Shown: piece by piece, positions 1 to 5,375 of the stretch
Layout of the letters: the number at the start of each line of letters is the position of its first letter
Numbering within the stretch: position 1 is the stretch's first letter
Origin: Candidatus Zipacnadia bacterium
GTDB lineage: Bacteria; Armatimonadota; Zipacnadia; Zipacnadales; Zipacnadaceae
Assembly (NCBI GenBank): GCA_029821515.1
Contig: JALGTD010000129.1
Coordinates: 1 to 7,345, forward strand
Length of the DNA: 7,345 nucleotides
Direction of reading: 5' to 3'
Made by a program: the position numbers and the translations under genes
The notes under the pieces: generated by a model
What the model saw: only the letters and a program-made list of their open reading frames with translations
Told to the model about the DNA's origin: nothing
Databases searched by the model: none

Positions 1-231
1 CCAGGGACTGCCTGGCTCGATGTATAGTGTCTTTGTGCTCAGATCGTCCAGCCACTTGCGCACTGTCTTAACAGTAAACTCCGAACCGTTATCCGAACGG
101 ATATAGTCAGGGATTCGCCGTTGTATGAACAACGGGGTGAGTTGGTCTAAGACATCTTCACTGGTGAGGCGCCGAGCTACCTTGATAGCCAGACATTCGC
201 GACTGTATTCATCGATGATCGTCAACAGACA
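1..231 (-). pseudogene. IS3-family transposase (OrfB) internal fragment
   Basis: Read on the minus strand, this stretch is an uninterrupted frame of about 76 codons with the hallmarks of the IS3-family DDE integrase core (rve). It starts LLTIIDEYSRECLAI, continues with RSDNGSEF (second catalytic Asp) and reaches EPGSPW at the window edge, just before where the catalytic Glu (ENGYxESFN-type motif) would lie. The first catalytic Asp, which normally sits roughly 20 residues before LLTIIDEY, is absent, as are the helix-turn-helix OrfA and the N-terminal half of OrfB. Sequence upstream of about 231 is glcF coding DNA, so the element is truncated at that end, and I see no terminal inverted repeat at the junction. 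An in-frame ATG at 237-235 exists by chance, but any product would lack the first catalytic residue. It is most likely an inactive IS relic; it continues outside the window. Confidence 0.9.
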
Positions 232-1516
232 AGCCATGGCGCTCGGCGAGAAGCTCTACCACATGACGCACCGGTCGCTGCCAACCGCGCTCCCGGGCAC
301 CGTAGCCGATCTGGATGATACAGGCCGGGCAGGCAGTCGCCACTATTTCGGCCCCGGTCTCAGCAATGTGGTCCAGCTTGCGGGCGAGGACCTGTTGCGA
401 CATCTCTGGATGGCTGATGTTATAGGAACCCGCTCCTCCACAGCACCAGTTGGACTCGGTCAACTCGATAAGTTCAAAGCCACCCACATCAACCAGGAGT
501 TTGCGTGGTTGCTCAGTTACTTCCTGCTCGCGCCCCAGGTGACAGGGATCGTGGTAGGTAACCGTTGTCCCCTTGCTCATGGGCTTAGGCAAAGATAGCT
601 CGGCAAGTAGCTCAGTGATGTCGCGGGTGCGCTCGGTCAGCGCCTTTGCACGCTGGTCCTCGGGCAGCAGCTCTGCATAGTGCTTGAGGAAGCCACTGCA
701 ACTGCCACACTCGGTCACCAGCAGATCAAAGTCCAGGCTCGTCATCAGGTCCAGATTCTGGCGGGCCAGTTGCCGGGCTGCTTCGGTGTCACCGTATGAC
801 CACGGAGGTAGGCCGCAGCAGTTGTTGGGAGCTACTGTCACCTGGCATCCTGCTTTTTGCAGCAGCTTGATGCCAGCCTCGCCGGTCTGGGGTAACTGGA
901 AGTTGGTGCCGCAGCCGATGAAGTAGAGCACCTTTGGTCCGGTTGCTTGCTCGGGCTCGAGGCGCAAAAGTTTGACATCTGTATTCTTCGGGCTGGTGAA
1001 GCCGAGGCGAGGCAGCCGGTCCCGCAGAAAGGCTCCGGGCATCGTTGCAACCAATCCTTCGGCAACATCCAGGGTGGGGCTTAGCCAGCGCAGCAAGCCT
1101 AATCGGCGGGCTACGCTGGATAGGCCGGTGCGCTTGCCCAGCGACGTCAAGCGGACCAGGGGAGTGAGACGCCCCGGATTGGGCAGCAGCTTACGAAAGA
1201 TGTAACGCTGGATCGCGGGCTGGCCGTACTGGGCATGGTAGGCCTGGCGGGCCCGGACCATTAGTTCCTTGGTCTGGACACTGCCAAGGCAATCAACTGT
1301 GCATGCCCCGCACAGCAGGCACTCAAAGAAGGGCTCTATCATCGGGCGGCTCAGATCACTGTCGCCGTCCATTACCGCCCGCAGAGTCCGGATTCGCCCC
1401 CGGGCCACCGACGGCTCGCGCCGCACTACGCGGTAGACGGGACAGCTTTGCATGCAATAGCCGCACTTGTTGCATCTGCTAAGTTCGGCCTCAATGAATT
1501 CGCTATCGCTAATCAT
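209..1516 (-). CDS. glcF: Glycolate oxidase iron-sulfur subunit (GlcF-like)
   Basis: A 435-residue protein, about the usual GlcF length. The N-terminus has two ferredoxin-type cluster motifs, C15-x2-C18-x2-C21-x3-C25-P and C66-x2-C69-x2-C72-x3-C76. The second is followed by LG rather than the more usual Pro. Two cysteine-rich CCG domains follow: one with C202, NNCCG (231-235) and C270/C273, the other with HDPC (322-325), WCCGG (357-361) and ACPAC (395-399). In this family the subunit takes electrons from the flavoprotein and passes them to the membrane quinone pool. Its ATG overlaps the end of the fused glcDE gene by 8 nt; a good Shine-Dalgarno is not evident, so translational coupling is likely. 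The natural C-terminus is probably near the VRHVVELLAERHG segment (416-428). The last few residues and the TGA are written in IS-derived sequence, so the end is slightly altered. A D-lactate or other 2-hydroxyacid dehydrogenase role remains possible. Confidence 0.92.
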   Translation of the reverse strand: MISDSEFIEAELSRCNKCGYCMQSCPVYRVVRREPSVARGRIRTLRAVMDGDSDLSRPMIEPFFECLLCGACTVDCLGSVQTKELMVRARQAYHAQYGQPAIQRYIFRKLLPNPGRLTPLVRLTSLGKRTGLSSVARRLGLLRWLSPTLDVAEGLVATMPGAFLRDRLPRLGFTSPKNTDVKLLRLEPEQATGPKVLYFIGCGTNFQLPQTGEAGIKLLQKAGCQVTVAPNNCCGLPPWSYGDTEAARQLARQNLDLMTSLDFDLLVTECGSCSGFLKHYAELLPEDQRAKALTERTRDITELLAELSLPKPMSKGTTVTYHDPCHLGREQEVTEQPRKLLVDVGGFELIELTESNWCCGGAGSYNISHPEMSQQVLARKLDHIAETGAEIVATACPACIIQIGYGARERGWQRPVRHVVELLAERHGLSVDDHR

Positions 1517-4151
1517 GGGATATGCTGCTATCTTCCAGTCCTAACACGTCAGGCAATATATTGTGCGGATCGAGGGCATACTTCAGCCGGCGACAAATCT
1601 CCCGCGAAATTCCCTGCGGTGATGTAGCGAGTCCTTGGGGCGTTGGAGCCAGCCAGCCAGTTGTCCCTCCGTACTTCTCAGCCAGAGCCTGGGCCTGGCT
1701 CTGGTAGTTGCGCAACTCCTGCTTGCTACTCACCGCGCAGTGGACCAGTCCCAGCCCGGGCGCAGCGCGCAACGCCCCTGCACTGTCCAATGCGTTCAGC
1801 TCGGCTGTGAGTGTTGTAGTAGCGCTTAGTTGACAGGAGGCCTTCAGTATTGCTGTGCCTGCGGGCTGTGCCACAAGATTGGTCACGTCCGACCACAGGG
1901 TCAGATAATCTCTATCAAGCTCGCGCCAATCGCCCAGGTCGTGCTCTGCGGCCATCGCTGCCAGTCGCCCGGTCATCTGCTCAACATCCTCAGTAAATCC
2001 CTCCAGCCCAACAAGCAACGACCAGTGCCTGTTTGGTTCTCTGAAAGTCTCACCGGCGAGTGGATTTAGTAGCTCAACTGCCGCCGGCCGCAGGGGCGAA
2101 GCGACCAGCTCAGCAAGCAGTGGGGTAGCCGCCATTGGATCCTCCACCGACAGCGCCATAGTGCGCAGCGCTTCGGGGCGCGGCAAGGTACGCAGTGTTA
2201 CCTCCAGTATTACCCCCAGGCTGTCGCGCGACCCAATGAACAACTTCTCTACCGCATAGCCCGCCACGTTCTTCATACACGAACTGCCAAAACTGACCAC
2301 TTCCTCGCCGGGCAGGACCGCTTTGATGCGCGTGACCAGGTCGCGCGGCCCGCCATAAAGCAGGCGGTGGGGCCCCGACTCGTTGGCGGCCAATATGCCC
2401 CCCACAGTAGCCCACTGAGCAAAGCGGGGACGCAGGGCCAGCATCTGCCCATGGTCGGCCACTGCCTCTTCAATCTGAGGCAGCGTGACACCGCCCTGGA
2501 CGGTAATGGTCAGGTTTTCGTAGTCGTAGGCGAGGATGTGATTCAGGCACTTGGTACTGATGACCGCTACGTCAGCACCAGATGGGCCCAGCTTGGTCCC
2601 GGCTCCTCGGACAACGACCCGCTGCCGCTCGCGGTGAGCGAGGGCAAGTATGTTCTGGACTGCCGCTTCGTCAATCGGCTCAAACCAGCCATGCTCGTTG
2701 CGCGCCGCAACCTGGGAGCCCACCTGCGAGAAACTCCCCTCCGGCAGCAGAAGCGGTTCGGATTCGGCGATTTCGTCCCGATCTGGCAGGACTTTGTCGG
2801 GATTGCAGAGCAGATCAGGGTCAAATGCTTCTTTGATTTGCCACATCAGACGCAACTCTGCTGGTCCGAACATCAACGGCATATACTTGCGCTTGGCGCA
2901 GCCAATGCCGTGCTCGCCGGTGAGCACACCACCGTGGGCGACAGCAAGCCGCGTTATCTCCTCATCAATGGCTACCACGCGTCTGGCCTGGTCCTCATCG
3001 CGGGGATCGTAAACCACCAGGGGATGCAGATTGCCGTCGCCAGCGTGGAAAACATTGGCAATTGGGATGCCCCACTTCTGGCCAATCGCCAGGACCTCGG
3101 CCAATACCTCGGGCAGGGCGGTGCGAGGAACGGAGATATCCGTGCAAATCTTGCTGGGAGCGATATTCACCACCGCGCCAAAGGCACCTTTGCGGCCCTT
3201 CCAGAGTAGCGCCCGCTGTTCTTCGTTCTGAGCCACCTGGAAATCGCGCACCTCGCTGCGCTGACAGGCCTGCTTGATCTGCTCGATCTGGCGGTCCATA
3301 CTGGCGGGCAGGCCATCCAACTCAATCAAGAGTACCGCCGCTGCGTCCAGCGGGTAGCCGGCCTGCAGGCCCTCCTCCACCGCTCTGATCATTGCGTTGT
3401 CCATCATCTCCAGGGTAGCGGGTATTATGCCGTCAGCTATGATATCGGATACCGCCTGACTGGCCGTGCCCAGTGAATCGAATATGGCCAGCATGGTGAG
3501 TACGGTTTCCGGCATCGGCATAATGCGGCAGGTGATTTCGGTAACGAGGCCAAGTGTTCCCTCGCCGCCTACGATTATGCCCATCAGGTCGTAACCGGGC
3601 CAGTCCAGAGACTTGCCGCCGATGCGCATACGCCGCCCGTCGGGCAAGACCATCTCAACACCGATAATATGATTGGCGGTAACGCCGTACTTGAGGCAAT
3701 GCGGCCCACCCGAGTTTTCACCTACGTTGCCGCCGAGGGTACAGACGCATTGGCTGGCCGGGTCAGGCGCATAGAAGTAACCACCGGTGGCCAGCGTGTC
3801 TTGCAGGTCCAAATTTATGACACCGGGTTGCACCACAGCGCGGTGGTTTTCGTAATCGAGTTCGAGAATGCGATCCATGCGGGTGAAAGCAACCACGACC
3901 CCACCACGCACCGGAACGGGGCCTCCGCTGAGGCTGGTGGCGGCGCCGCGGGGCACCACAGCCACGCCCGCGGCATAACAAGCTCTGGCCACAGCGGCCA
4001 CCTGCTCAGTAGTCTCGGGGAGCACCACCAGTTGCGGTGTGCCCTCATACAGCGTGCCATCGTACCCGTACAGAGAAAGCTGCAAAGGATCATCCAGCAC
4101 TCCGTCTGCGGGCATTACGTCGCGCAACTGGCTGGCAAGTTCTGATGTCAC
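1509..4151 (-). CDS. glcD: Fused glycolate oxidase flavoprotein GlcD-GlcE
   Basis: An 880-residue protein made of two FAD-binding PCMH-type modules in tandem. Residues 1 to ~460 match GlcD: PRGAATSLSGG (67-77), GGNVGENSGG (140-149) and GGEGTLG (195-201) form the FAD site. HAGDGNLHP (369-377), GEHGIG (412-417) and CNPDKVLP (449-456) mark the FAD-oxidase C-terminal domain. After a short acidic linker (~458-472), residues ~480-867 match GlcE: VRGAGTKLG (514-522), GGILAANESGP (584-594), VAGYAVEKLF (629-638) and a closing RRLKYALDPHNILP (854-867). In Escherichia coli these are separate proteins of 499 and 350 residues, so the fused length fits both. With GlcF it would oxidise glycolate (or a related 2-hydroxyacid) to glyoxylate without using oxygen. 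The start is GTG at 4151-4149, chosen because an AGGAG lies 7 nt upstream and it sits 10 nt after the aminotransferase stop. Substrate identity is inferred from context. Confidence 0.93.
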   Translation of the reverse strand: MTSELASQLRDVMPADGVLDDPLQLSLYGYDGTLYEGTPQLVVLPETTEQVAAVARACYAAGVAVVPRGAATSLSGGPVPVRGGVVVAFTRMDRILELDYENHRAVVQPGVINLDLQDTLATGGYFYAPDPASQCVCTLGGNVGENSGGPHCLKYGVTANHIIGVEMVLPDGRRMRIGGKSLDWPGYDLMGIIVGGEGTLGLVTEITCRIMPMPETVLTMLAIFDSLGTASQAVSDIIADGIIPATLEMMDNAMIRAVEEGLQAGYPLDAAAVLLIELDGLPASMDRQIEQIKQACQRSEVRDFQVAQNEEQRALLWKGRKGAFGAVVNIAPSKICTDISVPRTALPEVLAEVLAIGQKWGIPIANVFHAGDGNLHPLVVYDPRDEDQARRVVAIDEEITRLAVAHGGVLTGEHGIGCAKRKYMPLMFGPAELRLMWQIKEAFDPDLLCNPDKVLPDRDEIAESEPLLLPEGSFSQVGSQVAARNEHGWFEPIDEAAVQNILALAHRERQRVVVRGAGTKLGPSGADVAVISTKCLNHILAYDYENLTITVQGGVTLPQIEEAVADHGQMLALRPRFAQWATVGGILAANESGPHRLLYGGPRDLVTRIKAVLPGEEVVSFGSSCMKNVAGYAVEKLFIGSRDSLGVILEVTLRTLPRPEALRTMALSVEDPMAATPLLAELVASPLRPAAVELLNPLAGETFREPNRHWSLLVGLEGFTEDVEQMTGRLAAMAAEHDLGDWRELDRDYLTLWSDVTNLVAQPAGTAILKASCQLSATTTLTAELNALDSAGALRAAPGLGLVHCAVSSKQELRNYQSQAQALAEKYGGTTGWLAPTPQGLATSPQGISREICRRLKYALDPHNILPDVLGLEDSSISHD

Positions 4152-4152
4152 T

Positions 4153-4169
4153 TGGACTCTCCTAGTCCA
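4153..4169 (-). promoter_or_regulatory. Ribosome binding site of glcDE inside a hairpin loop
   Basis: On the minus strand the junction reads TGGACT-AGGAG-AGTCCA, a perfect 6-bp stem with a 5-nt loop that is exactly the Shine-Dalgarno core. The 5' arm and first loop bases include the aminotransferase stop codon TAG (4164-4162). The GTG start of glcDE lies two bases past the 3' arm. The Shine-Dalgarno decides the GTG start; a regulatory role for the hairpin is only inference. Confidence 0.6.
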
Positions 4170-5184
4170 GAATCGCGTTGAGTGCTCCCAGCAGCATAAG
4201 TACGTTGTTGGGTGTGGAACTTGTGCCCATCAGGCCAACGCGCCAGACCTTGCCCTTCAGGTCTCCCAGACCGCCGCCAATCTCAATGTCATATTCGTTC
4301 AGCAGGCGCTGGCGAACCGTCACGTCGTCCACACCTTCGGGAATGCGGACGGCATTCAGGCTCCACAGCCGATACTTGGGGTCGGCGAGCATTTCCACGC
4401 CCATCTCGGCCAGGCCGGCCACCAGTAGCTCGTGGTTGGCCCGGTGCCGGGCCCAGCGTGCTTCCAGACCCTCGGTAAGGATTAGCCGCAGGCCTTCGTG
4501 GAAGCCATAAAGCGCATTGACCGGGGCAGTATGATGGTAGGTACGCTCCTCGCCCCAGTATTTGTGCACCATACTCATATCCAGGTACCAGTTAGCGACT
4601 TTGGTCTTGCGGCTTTCGAGGGCTGCTACTGCCGCCGGCGCAAATGAGATAGGGGCCAGCCCCGGGGGAATGCTGAGACACTTCTGGGTACCCGAGTAAC
4701 AGGCGTCAATGCCCCATTCGTCCACTTTGACGGGATGACCACCCAAGGACGTTACGCAGTCCACGACCAGTAGCGCCCCAGCCTCGTGGGTCATACGGGA
4801 TATTTCCTCCAGGGGCTGTAGTACGCCCGTGGAGGTCTCCGCGTGGACGATTGCTACCAGCTTAGTCGGCCCGTTCGCGAGGGCCTGGCGAACATCGTCG
4901 GGGTCGATGGGTTGGCCCCACGGCGCCGCCACGGTTGCCACCTCGGCCCCGTAGCGCCCACAGACGTCGGCCATCCGGCCGCCGAACACGCCGTTGACGC
5001 ATACGACGCACCGGTCGCCAGGCTCGATCAGATTGCACAGGGCCGCTTCCATGCCGGCACTGCCGGTGCCGGAGACCGGGATGGTCAACTCATTGTCAGT
5101 CAGCATTACCTCGCGCAGCAGCGCGGGGCGAAATCGAGTGAGCCCGACATCATTTGACCTCCTGAGGCGTTGCATCGAAATCAT
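4162..5184 (-). CDS. Class-V aminotransferase (alanine/serine-glyoxylate type), N-terminally truncated
   Basis: A PLP-dependent fold-type I aminotransferase of the AGT/SGAT group, expected to make glycine from glyoxylate with alanine or serine as amino donor. Visible motifs are SGTGSAGMEAA (38-48, PLP phosphate region), VVDCVTSLGG (140-149, with the PLP-ring Asp142), SGTQKCL (164-170, Schiff-base Lys168), YHHTAP (216-221) and VWRVGLMG (313-320, Arg315 for the substrate carboxylate). Recognisable homology starts only near ALLREV (residue 21). The usual first ~50 residues, including the GPGP-type segment and a GHLDP-like motif, are missing; family members are near 380 residues, this frame gives at most 340. 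ATG at 5184 is the longest start but has no good Shine-Dalgarno. The strong AGGAGG at 5163-5158 serves a different frame, and an internal ATG at 5106 would give 314 residues. The gene may be damaged at its 5' end or carry a sequencing indel. It is the first gene of the operon with glcDE and glcF. Confidence 0.85.
   Translation of the reverse strand: MISMQRLRRSNDVGLTRFRPALLREVMLTDNELTIPVSGTGSAGMEAALCNLIEPGDRCVVCVNGVFGGRMADVCGRYGAEVATVAAPWGQPIDPDDVRQALANGPTKLVAIVHAETSTGVLQPLEEISRMTHEAGALLVVDCVTSLGGHPVKVDEWGIDACYSGTQKCLSIPPGLAPISFAPAAVAALESRKTKVANWYLDMSMVHKYWGEERTYHHTAPVNALYGFHEGLRLILTEGLEARWARHRANHELLVAGLAEMGVEMLADPKYRLWSLNAVRIPEGVDDVTVRQRLLNEYDIEIGGGLGDLKGKVWRVGLMGTSSTPNNVLMLLGALNAILD
5106..5163 (-). 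promoter_or_regulatory. Strong Shine-Dalgarno with 14-codon mini-ORF out of frame with the aminotransferase
   Basis: The minus strand carries AGGAGGT (5163-5157) followed by two adjacent ATGs at 5153 and 5150, spaced 4 and 7 nt from AGGAGG. This is the best initiation signal in the region. From 5150 the frame reads MSGSLDFAPRCCAR and stops at TAA (5108-5106). The stop overlaps an ATG (5106-5104) in the aminotransferase frame as TAATG. It is either a frameshifted remnant of the true aminotransferase N-terminus or a leader peptide that reinitiates into the shortened enzyme. The signal is directly visible; the interpretation is open. Confidence 0.5.
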
Positions 5185-5375
5185 CTTTGCTCAGTATGTT
5201 CACTGTACTGGAAAGGCATTCCTTCCCGTGCGAACTAATTGCTGGCAAAATCTAGAAGGGGAATATTTGCAGCACGACGAAGCACTATAGCCAGCAACAG
5301 CGTACCCGTCTCTCTGTCAGCCGATAGTGAAGCGAGGCTGGCCCCCTGGTCCGACGTCAAGGCACGTGATAACGA
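5185..5375. other. Divergent intergenic region between aminotransferase and glyA-gcvT
   Basis: A 191-bp spacer between two divergently transcribed units, so promoters for both must lie here or overlap the gene starts. The left part (about 5185-5290) is more AT-rich than the flanking genes. I cannot name a convincing -35/-10 pair on either strand. An imperfect hairpin GGAAAGG/CCTTCC lies around 5210-5226, and an 8-bp inverted repeat TTGCTGGC/GCCAGCAA sits at 5239-5246 and 5290-5297; neither is clearly beyond chance. No RNA gene or riboswitch was recognised; in particular I did not recognise a glycine riboswitch. The missing 5' end of the aminotransferase would be expected to lie partly in this space, but no recognisable remnant is visible. 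Confidence 0.5.

Noticed and set aside
125..598. A 157-codon plus-strand open frame crossing the IS/glcF junction
   Set aside because: It runs antisense through both the transposase fragment and the GlcF CCG domain and has no recognisable protein features.
2367..3209. A 280-codon plus-strand open frame inside glcDE
   Set aside because: It lies antisense to well-conserved FAD-oxidase sequence and shows no family motifs; it is a shadow frame.
265..5018. Direct repeat GACGCACCGGTCGC at 265-278 and 5005-5018
   Set aside because: Both copies lie inside conserved coding sequence (glcF and the aminotransferase) in unrelated protein contexts; a 14-bp match in a window this size can arise by chance.
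5239..5297. Inverted repeat TTGCTGGC / GCCAGCAA in the divergent spacer as a possible operator or attenuator
   Set aside because: Only 8 bp per arm with a 43-nt gap; such a pair is fairly likely by chance in about 190 bp, and no second copy supports it.
5160..5300. Possible sigma70-like promoter boxes (CATACT on minus, ATATTT or TATAGC on plus)
   Set aside because: None has a credible -35 box at 16-18 nt spacing, so no promoter is claimed.
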